Source: Paenibacillus sp. V4I3 (GTDB lineage: Bacteria; Bacillota; Bacilli; Paenibacillales; NBRC-103111). From it: a DNA stretch of 64,000 nt. Below the pieces are notes generated by a model that was given only the letters and a program-made list of their open reading frames with translations, was not told the origin of the DNA and did not search any database. How positions within the stretch are numbered: the first letter of the stretch is position 1; each line of letters begins with the position of its first letter. Positions 26,601-34,865 of the stretch are shown in pieces. The stretch lies in the NCBI RefSeq assembly GCF_030817215.1, contig NZ_JAUSZA010000001.1:4934501-4998500 (forward strand), written 5' to 3'. The translations under genes and the position numbers were made by a program.

Positions 26601-29600
26601 GACGTGTCAGTAGCCCCCGGCGGGAAAGTCAGGTTTGGGTACGATTTGGACGACGCCACAAAACAGATATGGATTTCCTCGTCGAGCGACGGAAATTTTA
26701 TTGAAAGCGACAAAGAAACAATGGCCTCCGGCAACATGATAGAGATGACCGCGCCCAAGTTGCCCGGTCCATACATTATTTATGTACGGTCGAATGAAGG
26801 CGATGTACTCAGCCAGTCGCACGCTCGTGTTGTGGTGCGCGATATGACGCCTGCCGATATTCCTAGAAGTGGTCTTGACTTATGGCTCAAGGCCGATGAG
26901 GGCGTGGAAAAAGATAGCAGCGGCAACGTGACTGGATGGACAAATATGGGAAGCGTCCCGGCGAAGCTTGTCCCGGCGAACGTCCCCGGTAGCGGCGGCG
27001 ATAATCTTGGAACACCAAACGGCAACCCCACGCTAAAGAACGATGGATACGACTATGTAGAATTCGCCGCGATGTCAAGGCCGCTAAAAGCTGCAGGCTT
27101 TAAAAATTATAACGGCAGTACGCAGATGACGATATACGCGCTGGTTAGACCAACAACCACAGCCAACAACTCCAGCGACCAAAATGGCCTTGTTTATTTC
27201 GGATTGAACGAGGCTTACCAAACTTGGGCCGCCAACAGCGGTTGGAGCGGTATTAATCTGGGTGTAGGAACAAACAGAGTTAACATCCGCTTTGGTAACG
27301 CGGATGGCGGCGTATCGGGCGGCGGGCAACAAATTACAACAACAGCCACTGACGGTCTGGCCAGCGTTCGGGCGCAGCTAAACGGAACCAATAGAGCCGT
27401 TTTTGTTAATAACAACGTCATCGGCACTGGAACCAACGCTAAGGCGCTTTTAGGGAACAGCTCGGATCTGGGCGTAGGTTACACGATGGCGGCTACAACC
27501 CCCTACCGCTTCCTGGGCGGAGTCTTGCAGATTCTCATCTACGACAGGGTGCTGACAGCTGACGAAATTACGAAAGTAGAAACATATTTTAACAATGTCA
27601 AAGCCGGCCGTGGTGGACCCGCGAACCCAATTGTCTCAGCGATCGACAAAACCCTGCTGACCGCCTTGATTGAGGCCGCCAATAACAAGGAAGTTATGAT
27701 TTATACAAGCAATTCATGGAACGCTTTTGCAAGCGCATTAAGTGAGGCCAAAACTGCCGCCTCAAATGGTGAGATCGGGCAGGCAGCAGTGGACAATTCA
27801 TATTACGCGCTGCGTAACGCGATCAAAGCGCTTCAACTGTTACCCAGCGGAGTTGGGACCGCCGTATACGGTACGCCTGTTCTCGGCGGCTCCGAGCTCG
27901 ACCCACTCTGGAATAAGACCGCCACGCTGCCGATCCTTAAGCATCTGACAATGGTGAACGGTCCGACGGACGGCTCCGCTAAAGTGCTATGGGACGATAC
28001 TTACCTGTATGTTCTGGTGCGTGTAAAATCCCCTGAGCTGAACAGCAGCAGCAGCAACGCGTGGGAGCAGGACTCGGTCGAGATCTTTGTGGATGAGACC
28101 AACAGTAAACAAACCTCCTACGGCACAGGTATGGGACAATACCGTATTAACTATCTTAATGTGAAAAGCTTTAATCCAGGCAGTGTCAGTGCGGGTTTTG
28201 AGTCTTTTGCCAAAGTCGTGGATGGCGGTTATTACATTGAAACTAAGATCCCCTTTAAAGCTGCTGTTCCTGCGGTTGATCATGTAATTGGATTTGATTT
28301 GCAGATCAATGACGCGAAAGCAACTGGTGGCCGTAAGGACATTATCATGTGGCACGACGTGACCGGACAGTCCTATGCTAACGGTTCACAATGGGGTGTG
28401 GTTACACTTGTGGGCAAGCCGCCGGCGGTCTCCGGCGCGGCCGGAGCGACCTCCATCACGACGAAAAACGGCACGCTGCAAATGTTGGCGGGAGTGCCCG
28501 TCGTATGGTCGGTAACCGCAGAAGACGGTTCGGAGACAAATGCGGCGATCATCAGCGAGACGGGATTGCTGTCGGCCAAAAAGAACGGCGTCGTGAAAGT
28601 AACGGCGAAAGCCAGCGGGTCCAGTTTGAGCGGCAGCGCGCTGATCTCAATCAGCGGTCAAGAAGCTGATATGACCCCGCCGACAACGGCCGATGATGCA
28701 CCGATCCATTGGGTTAATCATGATGCAGTGGTCAATCTGACGGCAACTGACAGCGGGTCTGGCGTCGGAGAGACGTATTACACGATAGATGGCGGAGTTC
28801 AACAGGCAGGAACGACAGTGTACATTGTCGGCGAAGGCACTCATTCCCTCGTCTATTGGAGCGTGGATAACGCTGGCAATGTGGAACAGCCGCATACGGC
28901 TGCAGCGAACATTGACATGACGGCGCCTGTTACAGCCTTATCTGTCAATCCTGAAGCTCCTGACGGCAGCAATGGCTGGTATGCACACGCTGTAACGGTA
29001 AGCTTTAGCGCAGCCGATAATCTCTCAGGTGCGGCCAAGACGGAGTACAGCCTGGACGGCGGCAGCACATGGTTAACCTATACGGCTCCGGTAACGCTTA
29101 GCCAAGACAACAAATATACCGTGAGCTACCGTTCGACGGACAATGCCGGCAATGTGGAAGCAGCGAGAACGATCAGCTTCAACCTGGATCAGGCCGCTCC
29201 GACGATTACGGTATCCGGCCTAGTATACGGCTCGTACAGCGATTCCATGGATATCACGCCAATCCTGACGCTCAGCGATAACTTGTCCGGAGTGGACAGC
29301 AGCAAGACAACGGTCACGCTGGATACAAATGGCGTACAGCAAGGAGCGACGATTCCACTCTATACGCTGCCTTTCGGTTCGCACATGCTGATCGTGACGG
29401 CAAGCGATCTGGCAGGGAATACGAGTAGCCGGACGATCGCGTTCCAGACGACTGCCAGTATCCAATCCTTGCAAGCTATGGTCTCACGCTTTAAGAATGC
29501 CGGATGGATCGATAACGCAGGCATTGCGAACAGCTTGCAGAGCAAGCTCACTGCAAACAGTCTGGCCGATTTCGTGAGCGAAGTTCAGGCGCAAAGTGGC

Positions 29601-29669
29601 AAGCATATCTCTGCGCAAGCCGTAGGCTACTTGCTCAGGGATGCCTGGTATTTGTTACCCAAACACTAA
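23697..29669 (+). CDS. Very large secreted beta-helix protein with carbohydrate-binding and FIMAH-like domains
   Basis: From ATG 23697, behind AAGGAGG, the product is 1990 residues with a Sec signal peptide ending near AASA. The N-terminal 'VATNGNDNTGDGTQAKPYKT' begins a DUF1565-like right-handed parallel beta-helix (to about 25850), as in polysaccharide lyases. A LamG-like region lies around 26870-27600 ('GLDLWLKADEGVEKDSSGNV'), a FIVAR-like helical segment around 27640-27840, and a CBM9-like domain around 27860-28410 ('LYVLVRVKSPEL', 'QDSVEIFVDETN'). Next come a Big2-like domain, Ig-like repeats with 'DSGSGVGETYYTIDGG' and NAGNVE, and a FIMAH-like tail ('FKNAGWIDNAGIANSLQSKL'). There is no sortase or SLH signal. 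It probably acts on extracellular polysaccharide. Confidence 0.9.
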   Translation: MKVRKRAFIWIMTLVMVFSMIPFSGSVVAAASAPSATIYVATNGNDNTGDGTQAKPYKTLAKAKTVVRTLPKTGGDIVVQIADGYYSLDETLVFNKDDSGSASSTILYEAAPGAKPVISAGEMLKKGVWTEAVGLTQTGGLKAYKTTLNRSDKLRAIYVNDKIANMTLSSQIGSANRTVTGTPTASFTAANNPWAWQNGSNIRAAIVFDASVGLTTATKNPQNIEAESVGGSTARWARPFVTFASIEQAPAASSKPGGVMLRFQMPYGAISQSLGNNTQYNPDNNQVIRNAFEFFNKRGDFYFDQAESTLYYIPLVGEDINTADVVIPRLEKVLDIRGIPVGDRLNPVEGSDNGRVKNITFNGLKFAHTDYKLYELTGTYTLSDGSGPVTTTSRGYASVQGSIVNTVYFPSSINWHETFYRGYDIPPAAVMINAARNIKVLNGEIGLTGFNGIHVENDVKDIEVTGNYIANTLASGVVIGHPQHIYENDEPIKHESSTSIKDWAGVDKEKFKAGTEAVPENIYITNNFLYRNCYGFPGANSLTSFYTTNMQVLHNYIYDSTYGAMSIGWGWDEYDGFGFTAQGTNKNGGPYQGTHETSLARSPVITTTSRNNKINYNRVEEICTVVNDSGAIYSLGRQGDPGKLPGGGTWDTINNLTNNPVTDKNSNWHSDNWTNFTEMNYNFLDPNPTGKPTTSNNWTNGFHPDEGSTFIKMIGNVVQSKLSHAVGQSRLFEFNNWKRKSDMIAVEGYVDGNNDQNGGPRITYNNYKSEARIWPVKGNEIVLNSGLTNEYTHMIPRSLIADTEFELASNVIVGVGGKNVSRRGLLKAEDTVWLAPANTTVFKEGITMTKAAGNAKTVNTPPAAGQYKLYIVYGDGRNTATSKYTLYVDASESATNVENGKSYEVSAVRPLKLTLSNEYTFTLNGKPVANGYEIRTAGSWTLVGSTSTPSITLNFTTTVSVANRLLPADVSVAPGGKVRFGYDLDDATKQIWISSSSDGNFIESDKETMASGNMIEMTAPKLPGPYIIYVRSNEGDVLSQSHARVVVRDMTPADIPRSGLDLWLKADEGVEKDSSGNVTGWTNMGSVPAKLVPANVPGSGGDNLGTPNGNPTLKNDGYDYVEFAAMSRPLKAAGFKNYNGSTQMTIYALVRPTTTANNSSDQNGLVYFGLNEAYQTWAANSGWSGINLGVGTNRVNIRFGNADGGVSGGGQQITTTATDGLASVRAQLNGTNRAVFVNNNVIGTGTNAKALLGNSSDLGVGYTMAATTPYRFLGGVLQILIYDRVLTADEITKVETYFNNVKAGRGGPANPIVSAIDKTLLTALIEAANNKEVMIYTSNSWNAFASALSEAKTAASNGEIGQAAVDNSYYALRNAIKALQLLPSGVGTAVYGTPVLGGSELDPLWNKTATLPILKHLTMVNGPTDGSAKVLWDDTYLYVLVRVKSPELNSSSSNAWEQDSVEIFVDETNSKQTSYGTGMGQYRINYLNVKSFNPGSVSAGFESFAKVVDGGYYIETKIPFKAAVPAVDHVIGFDLQINDAKATGGRKDIIMWHDVTGQSYANGSQWGVVTLVGKPPAVSGAAGATSITTKNGTLQMLAGVPVVWSVTAEDGSETNAAIISETGLLSAKKNGVVKVTAKASGSSLSGSALISISGQEADMTPPTTADDAPIHWVNHDAVVNLTATDSGSGVGETYYTIDGGVQQAGTTVYIVGEGTHSLVYWSVDNAGNVEQPHTAAANIDMTAPVTALSVNPEAPDGSNGWYAHAVTVSFSAADNLSGAAKTEYSLDGGSTWLTYTAPVTLSQDNKYTVSYRSTDNAGNVEAARTISFNLDQAAPTITVSGLVYGSYSDSMDITPILTLSDNLSGVDSSKTTVTLDTNGVQQGATIPLYTLPFGSHMLIVTASDLAGNTSSRTIAFQTTASIQSLQAMVSRFKNAGWIDNAGIANSLQSKLTANSLADFVSEVQAQSGKHISAQAVGYLLRDAWYLLPKH

Positions 29670-30104
29670 GAGAGTATTGGCCGTCTTCCGTGAACTGACG
29701 AATCAAGCTGCGTAATGTAAGAGAGTTTTGCTGTTCTCCCCCCTCTTATGTAGACGAAATAGAGAAAATTTCCAAAAGCGCGAGAGGGGGGTAAGAAGGA
29801 GGTGATGCGATTGGATAAGGCTGGTAAACCAGCTACGGGCGAATACCCAACTGGGATTTTGCAATAAAAACATTCATGACCCTCGTCGGGTCACAAGCTA
29901 TGATGAAATTTATCATAGCTTTTTTAAATTCTATTAAATCCTCCAATACTGAAGTAGTGAACCGAGCGACGTCGTGGCTTTTTGCGGTGGTTCGACCCCG
30001 AAATAAAAACGGATGTGGCAACGTTGCGCTGGTCTTGATGTTCACAACAAATACGAATCCATAAGGCAACCGAATTATTGGTTGAATCGGGAATGACGAT
30101 TGAT
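29670..30104. other. Gap between the beta-helix gene and the IS6 element
   Basis: No convincing gene is present. An AAGGAGGTGAT sequence at about 29797 precedes a 20-codon frame that stops at 29866. A terminator follows at 29895. The sequence from 29930 to 30104 reads in no single frame and is probably the debris into which the IS6 element inserted. Confidence 0.4.
29895..29926 (+). terminator. Strong rho-independent terminator
   Basis: AAGCTATGAT and ATCATAGCTT form a 10-base stem with a 7-base loop, followed by TTTTT. Confidence 0.85.
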
Positions 30105-30936
30105 GGTTCTGGTGCAAGGATTAAAAAAGTTCACAGTTACCCGACAAACTATACTTTGTCTATGCCACTAAACCAAATATCTTATTTAGCCATTCAACCG
30201 CAGAGAGGACAGTCGAATTATCATCGGCCTGCCCTTTCCTTATCATATGCAAGGCCTCAATTCCCTTTAACGTCTGATCCGCTGTAAGAAGCGATTTGAA
30301 CCCAAGCATTGGTTTTGTGATTTTCTTTATGAACCGATGATCTTGCTCCATAATGTTGTTTAGATACTTTATCTGTCTAATTAAGGTTTCTTTTGGTAGG
30401 GATTTCTCATTTATTAATTCTTGTATTGCTGGTGGGTATGCTGGATTTTTATCCAAGGTGATTACACGTGGGATTTGAGTATGTGGAGAGGACAAAGCCT
30501 TTGTAAAGAAGCGCTTAGCTGCCTGCATATCCCGATTTTCAGATAACATGAAATTAATGGTTTTCCCCATAGAATCAACTGCCCGGTATAGATACTTCCA
30601 CTGACCTTTGACTTTGATGTAGGTTTCGTCAGTCCTCCAAGAATCGTTTGTAGGTTTCAAAAAGGGACGGATTCGTTTGTCGATTTCGGGTCCAAATTCA
30701 TGGACCCATCTCATGATCGTTGTATGAGAAATCTTTAATCCTCGTTCGCTCATCATTTCAACTATATCTCGATAACTTAAACTATATTTCAAATACCATC
30801 TCACCGTTTGTAAAATAATCGCCGATTCATATTGCTTCCATTTAAATAAATCCATTTTCGTTTCCAAATTAAGTAGCTCCATCTCATGACTTCATTCAAA
30901 TGATGTTATCATGAATCAGAGTTTTGCACCACAACC
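30105..30936. mobile_element. IS6-family insertion sequence
   Basis: The 832-base element is bounded by inverted repeats GGTTCTGGTGCAA (left) and TTGCACCACAACC (right), which differ at one position and match the IS6/IS240 type. It holds one transposase gene on the reverse strand. The flanking 8-base sequences differ, so it did not leave a simple target duplication or later recombined. On its right it abuts the tail of a ricin-type lectin gene. Confidence 0.85.
30160..30855 (-). CDS. IS6-family transposase
   Basis: The 231-residue protein starts at the usual IS6 sequence MDLFKWKQYESAIIL behind GGAAACG; a longer frame from 30882 is less likely. It has the helix-turn-helix 'YRDIVEMMSERGLKISHTTI' and a DDE catalytic core with the first Asp in WRTDETYIKVKG, the second in VITLDKNPAYP, and the Glu in NIMEQDHRFIKK. 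The length is normal for the family, and the frame is intact, so the element may still be active. It catalyses replicative transposition through the terminal repeats at 30105 and 30936. Confidence 0.93.
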   Translation of the reverse strand: MDLFKWKQYESAIILQTVRWYLKYSLSYRDIVEMMSERGLKISHTTIMRWVHEFGPEIDKRIRPFLKPTNDSWRTDETYIKVKGQWKYLYRAVDSMGKTINFMLSENRDMQAAKRFFTKALSSPHTQIPRVITLDKNPAYPPAIQELINEKSLPKETLIRQIKYLNNIMEQDHRFIKKITKPMLGFKSLLTADQTLKGIEALHMIRKGQADDNSTVLSAVEWLNKIFGLVA

Positions 30937-31014
30937 GGACGAACTAGTAACGGTTCTATCCTGGGACAGTGGGGCGACAGCAGCAGCAGTAACCAGCAGT
31001 GGCAGATTCAGTAA
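30937..31014 (+). pseudogene. Ricin-type (CBM13-like) lectin tail cut by the IS6 element
   Basis: The 25 codons right of the IS end encode GRTSNGSILGQWGDSSSSNQ followed by QWQIQ and a stop, the characteristic last repeat of a ricin B/CBM13 carbohydrate-binding domain. Nothing upstream of the IS continues the gene. A terminator follows at 31045, so this was the 3' end of a secreted glycosidase-type gene. Confidence 0.65.
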
Positions 31015-31044
31015 TTGACTATTGATAGGTTTCGCTAGTTTAAT

Positions 31045-31096
31045 GCCCAATAAGCTGTATGTCTCTTTAAAGATGACATGTGCTTATTGGGCTTTT
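31045..31096 (+). terminator. Terminator after the lectin-tail relic
   Basis: GCCCAATAAGC pairs with GCTTATTGGGC and is followed by TTTT. The loop is about 26 bases. Confidence 0.7.
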
Positions 31097-31124
31097 AATG
31101 CAAAAATTTGCGCAAGAATGAATA

Positions 31125-31153
31125 TTGTATTGTTAATTTCTTCCTTATATAAT
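31125..31153 (+). promoter_or_regulatory. Candidate sigma-A promoter for the second YesM/YesN operon
   Basis: TTGTAT (31125-31130) and TATAAT (31148-31153) are separated by 17 bases. Transcription would begin near 31160, upstream of the cre site at 31181. Confidence 0.5.
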
Positions 31154-31180
31154 GATGGGAATGGGATGAGTTAGTTTGAC

Positions 31181-31194
31181 AGTAAACGCTTACA
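31181..31194. promoter_or_regulatory. CcpA-type cre site
   Basis: AGTAAACGCTTACA is the reverse complement of TGTAAGCGTTTACT, which fits the cre consensus TGWAARCGYTWNCW completely. It lies downstream of the candidate promoter and 38 bases before the kinase ATG, where CcpA would act as a roadblock. Confidence 0.75.
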
Positions 31195-31232
31195 TTAAAG
31201 TTTGTCTGCTTCGGTTGAAAGGTGGCATCAAC

Positions 31233-33044
31233 ATGAAAGGGTATAAGCAATATTTCAATGGGATCTCGATTAAAAACAAAATCTTCAGCACAAATATTTT
31301 GATTATTATCCTTTCGATTTCAATTATTGCGCTTTTTGCCAACATCGTCTCTCAAAAAGCAATTATCGAGAAAGCAGTCAAAAATTCGTCAAGGGAACTC
31401 GTTCTCATTGACAATAACCTGCAGACATTAATCACTACAGTCGAAGATTATTCAAAAATATTGGCAACTGATTACAGGTTGCAAAATGAACTCTATAACG
31501 ATTTCTTAGAAAATAATAACTTATCGACCTCTCATTATGTGGGGGGGTTAGATAATTTATCAATGAAAAAGACGCTCTCTGAAGTCATTAGCAACATTGT
31601 TGAGCCCAATACCAATATCAAAGCGGTAAGTGTTCTCACCTCGAATCATCAATGGGTCGATGTAGGCTTTGCGGATAATGAGTTTGCTTCCCGTATATTC
31701 GGATCCGGCCCAGAAGCCACCGATCATTCCTTTCAGCCTGTCTTGACAGGGTTAATGAAGTTCAAATTCCGCTATGAAGGGGATGACAACGTATTTGCTG
31801 TTTCCAAAACGGTGATCCATAAAGATACTGGAAAAACTGTTGGATTGGTTGTTTTATACGTAAAAGAAACGGTTATCGCCTCTATTTATGAAAGGAAAAT
31901 GAACTACAAGGGAGGAAGTTTCTATATACTCGATCAATATGGGAAAATCATCTCCTCCCAGAATAAAGCTAATTTGTACCGGGATTTCAAAGAGGCAACC
32001 TCGATATCAATTCCTAACTCGACACAAGTAGAAACAGGCTTCTTTCAAGGAAACGGGAGCGAGAAGGTGCTGGTATCTACTCACCGTTTGGAACCATTAG
32101 AATGGTCGATTGTAAGTGTTATTCCAATTGATGAAATTACGGTGGAGCGCAAAGAAATTAACAAATTAATTATTTGGATCGGCTCATTATGTCTATTGCT
32201 CGCATTTATTGTCTCCTATCTGTTGTCCCGATCGATCACGAGGCCGATCTTCCAACTTTCCAGAACGATGAGAGATATTCGGACTGGCCATTTGACGGTC
32301 AGAAGCTCGTACCAATCATCGGATGAAATCGGTTATTTAAACGATGTTTTTAATAATTTGATGGACCGTATCGAAGAACTATTGGCCGAAAATGTTGAGG
32401 AACAGAAGACGAAGGCCGAGATTGAATTCAAATTGCTGCAAACGCAGGTGCAACCCCATTTTTTGTATAATACACTTGAAACGATCATATCGCTTATCAA
32501 GCTGAATATGAAAACAGAAGCCATTACAGCAGCGAAATATATGGCCAATTTCTATAAAATTTCGTTAAGCAAAGGTAACGATATTATTACGCTTAGAGAA
32601 GAAATGCAACTATCCGAGAGCTATTTGGAAATTCAGCAATTGCGCTATGTGGAGTATATGGAATATACAATGGATATTGACGAGGAAATTATGTCGTGTT
32701 CAATTTCGAAGTTAACGTTGCAGCCGATCGTGGAAAATGCTATCTATCATGGACTTAAGAGGAAAATGGAAAAAGGCTTATTGAGAATTACTGGACGTCG
32801 CTTGGGTGAAGAGGTTCATATTGTAATTTACGATAACGGCGTGGGAATAGAAGAATCGCAAATAAAGGGATTGTTGAGGGAAGTTTCGGACTCCAGTGAA
32901 AGAACTGGCTTCGGAGTCAGAAGTGTCCATAATCGGATTAGAATGCTGTATGGGGACAGATACGGATTAGAGGTAGAAAGCGAAGTAGGCTTATATACCA
33001 GAGTTACCATCCGTTTACCGTTCAAACCATTGCGGGAGGTATGA
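31233..33044 (+). CDS. Sensor histidine kinase, YesM type
   Basis: The 603-residue kinase starts at ATG 31233, behind GAAAGGTGG. A first membrane helix 'FSTNILIIILSISIIALFAN' precedes an extracellular sensor of about 250 residues and a second helix 'LIIWIGSLCLLLAFIVSYLL'. HAMP follows (RSITRPIFQLS), then the phosphoacceptor region 'LLQTQVQPHFLYNTLETI' and the ATPase motifs QPIVENAIYHGLKRK and IYDNGVGI. The response-regulator gene begins two bases after its stop. It probably senses the sugar moved by the transporter at 34866-38022. It is related to, but clearly distinct from, the kinase at 15571. Confidence 0.93.
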   Translation: MKGYKQYFNGISIKNKIFSTNILIIILSISIIALFANIVSQKAIIEKAVKNSSRELVLIDNNLQTLITTVEDYSKILATDYRLQNELYNDFLENNNLSTSHYVGGLDNLSMKKTLSEVISNIVEPNTNIKAVSVLTSNHQWVDVGFADNEFASRIFGSGPEATDHSFQPVLTGLMKFKFRYEGDDNVFAVSKTVIHKDTGKTVGLVVLYVKETVIASIYERKMNYKGGSFYILDQYGKIISSQNKANLYRDFKEATSISIPNSTQVETGFFQGNGSEKVLVSTHRLEPLEWSIVSVIPIDEITVERKEINKLIIWIGSLCLLLAFIVSYLLSRSITRPIFQLSRTMRDIRTGHLTVRSSYQSSDEIGYLNDVFNNLMDRIEELLAENVEEQKTKAEIEFKLLQTQVQPHFLYNTLETIISLIKLNMKTEAITAAKYMANFYKISLSKGNDIITLREEMQLSESYLEIQQLRYVEYMEYTMDIDEEIMSCSISKLTLQPIVENAIYHGLKRKMEKGLLRITGRRLGEEVHIVIYDNGVGIEESQIKGLLREVSDSSERTGFGVRSVHNRIRMLYGDRYGLEVESEVGLYTRVTIRLPFKPLREV

Positions 33045-33045
33045 G

Positions 33046-34650
33046 ATGTTAAAAGTGGTCATTGTCGATGATGAATATTACTTTAGACAAGCTTTGAAAA
33101 TTTCATTGCCTTGGGAAGAGTTGGGTTTCCAGATCGCCGGCGAAGCGAAGAATGGAGAGGAAGCTCTATCATTGATGTCTGAGATTGGTCCGGATATCGT
33201 CTTAGTAGATATTAATATGCCCATTATGGACGGCATGGAATTTATTCAGAAAGCCAAACAATCTGAGCAGGAAACTAAATTTATCATGTTAACAGGTCAA
33301 AGCGAGTTTGTATATGCCAAAATGGCCGTGCAGCTTGGGGTTTTTAATTACGTGCTCAAGCCGATTGACGAAGATGAACTTAGAAGCTCCCTACTTGAGA
33401 TTAAGAATCTGATTTACAAGGAGCACTCCGTAAAGCTGGATTATGAACACTTAAAGAAGCAGGCAAAAGAGCATATGCCGATGTTGAAGGAGCGATTATT
33501 GAATGAATGGCTGCAGGGTAGTAGAGTTATAGACCCCTTGTCTTCTATAGAACGGTTGCAGTATTTGGGCATCAATTTGGATGCTCCATTTCATATGGTG
33601 GTCGTAGCCGATATTGATTCACAAGATGATCTTGTTACCAAAGAAGACATGCATATTCGCAAGCTGGCTGTTCAAGATATTGCCCAAGAATTTATTCAAA
33701 ACACACCGTTTGCTAGTTGCCACGACACTAACGATCGGTATGTTATGATAATTGGCGTTCCTAACGCTTCTTACTACAGAATGGAAGCGATTAGTGAAGC
33801 GATTAGGAAATCGGTTCAGGCGACTTTGGGATGTACGGTAACGATCGGCGTTGGCAATGGATACCCTGCCTTTGAATCGATATCCGTGTCCTACCAAGAA
33901 GCGTTATTTGCTTTGAAACATCGGTTTGTTTTAGGCGGCAATCAAGTTATACTTCATTCCATGATTGCCGAATCGGGTATGAAGGTCAGTCTATTCTCCG
34001 TAGAAAGGAGAATCGGACTGTTGATGAGTATGCGAATTGGTAATCTCTCTGAGGCAGAAGAGTGGCTCACGACTTTTTTCCAGGATGCTCGTACCAAGAA
34101 CGCTTCCACTGAAATGCTGTTTGTTGCCGCACTTGAAATCGTATCCACTTGTTTGGAGTTTTTGGATGAGATGTCTCAAAGCTTCGAACATGTATTTCAG
34201 GATACGGCTCAAACTGATATTTTTCAGTTCATTCAACAGATGAACTCTTTTGGCGAACTGGAGAGATGGGTTCGTAACCTGATTCTCAAAGTGATTGTAC
34301 ATGTACATGGCAGGAAGCAAAATAGAGCGGTCAAAGTCGTGGACGAGGTAAAATCGTATATTCAAAGTCATTATGGAAATGAAGAACTACGTATCGTAGA
34401 TCTCGCAAAGAGTGTCCATATGAACTACAATCATCTCTGTTATGTGTTTAAAAAAGAAACCTCAATTACAATTAACGACTATTTGACCGAAATACGCATC
34501 ACGAAAGCAAAGGGACTTTTCGATCAAGGAGAGAAGATCGTACAATACGTCGCAAGTCAGGTCGGGTACGCAGATGCCAATTATTTCGGTAAATGCTTTA
34601 AGAAGTATATTGGAATTACCCCCAGTAAGTACGTTAACAATATCCAATAG
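33046..34650 (+). CDS. Two-component response regulator, YesN type (long form)
   Basis: The 534-residue protein has a receiver domain at about residues 1-120, with the phosphoacceptor Asp in 'DIVLVDINMPIMDGMEF' and Lys in NYVLKPIDEDE. A middle region of about 280 residues contains a degenerate GGDEF-like stretch (VTIGVGNGYPAFESISVSYQ). A C-terminal AraC domain follows, with 'IVDLAKSVHMNYNHLCYVFK' and 'YVASQVGYADANYFGKCFKK'. It is co-transcribed with the kinase. The likely target is the binding-protein promoter at about 34750. The long middle domain is usual for YesN-type regulators of Paenibacillus; the regulator at 14805 lacks it. Confidence 0.94.
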   Translation: MLKVVIVDDEYYFRQALKISLPWEELGFQIAGEAKNGEEALSLMSEIGPDIVLVDINMPIMDGMEFIQKAKQSEQETKFIMLTGQSEFVYAKMAVQLGVFNYVLKPIDEDELRSSLLEIKNLIYKEHSVKLDYEHLKKQAKEHMPMLKERLLNEWLQGSRVIDPLSSIERLQYLGINLDAPFHMVVVADIDSQDDLVTKEDMHIRKLAVQDIAQEFIQNTPFASCHDTNDRYVMIIGVPNASYYRMEAISEAIRKSVQATLGCTVTIGVGNGYPAFESISVSYQEALFALKHRFVLGGNQVILHSMIAESGMKVSLFSVERRIGLLMSMRIGNLSEAEEWLTTFFQDARTKNASTEMLFVAALEIVSTCLEFLDEMSQSFEHVFQDTAQTDIFQFIQQMNSFGELERWVRNLILKVIVHVHGRKQNRAVKVVDEVKSYIQSHYGNEELRIVDLAKSVHMNYNHLCYVFKKETSITINDYLTEIRITKAKGLFDQGEKIVQYVASQVGYADANYFGKCFKKYIGITPSKYVNNIQ

Positions 34651-34672
34651 AGTAGTTTTAAGAATACGGCAC

Positions 34673-34713
34673 AATGAGGCATTTATCGATAATGTCTCAT
34701 TGCGTCTTTTTTT
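34673..34713 (+). terminator. Terminator of the YesM/YesN operon
   Basis: AATGAGGCATT pairs with AATGTCTCATT (one mismatch) and is followed by GCGTCTTTTTTT. Confidence 0.8.
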
Positions 34714-34793
34714 GCAATTGCAAACAATTTTCCTTTCTGTCCGAGAATAGTCTCTGTAATTATTTATATGGAATCCGTAGAATGAAATTAAGG

Positions 34794-34808
34794 ATGATAC
34801 CGCTTCCA
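34794..34808. promoter_or_regulatory. Possible cre site
   Basis: ATGATACCGCTTCCA matches the WTGNAANCGNWNNCW consensus except for one fixed base. It lies 57 bases before the binding-protein ATG, so catabolite repression of this operon is plausible but weaker in support than at 17518 and 31181. Confidence 0.4.
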
Positions 34809-34865
34809 TTGAGGGATCAACCAAATAGATACAATATACTTTGATCAAACTTAGGAGGTCAACAA

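Noticed and set aside
24156..29551. Many open frames on the reverse strand under the large beta-helix gene
   Set aside because: They are shadows of a long high-quality coding frame, with no ribosome-binding sites and no family motifs.
29795..29868. 20-codon frame behind AAGGAGGTGAT
   Set aside because: It is too short and lacks any family signal; the Shine-Dalgarno match may be a chance or a relic.
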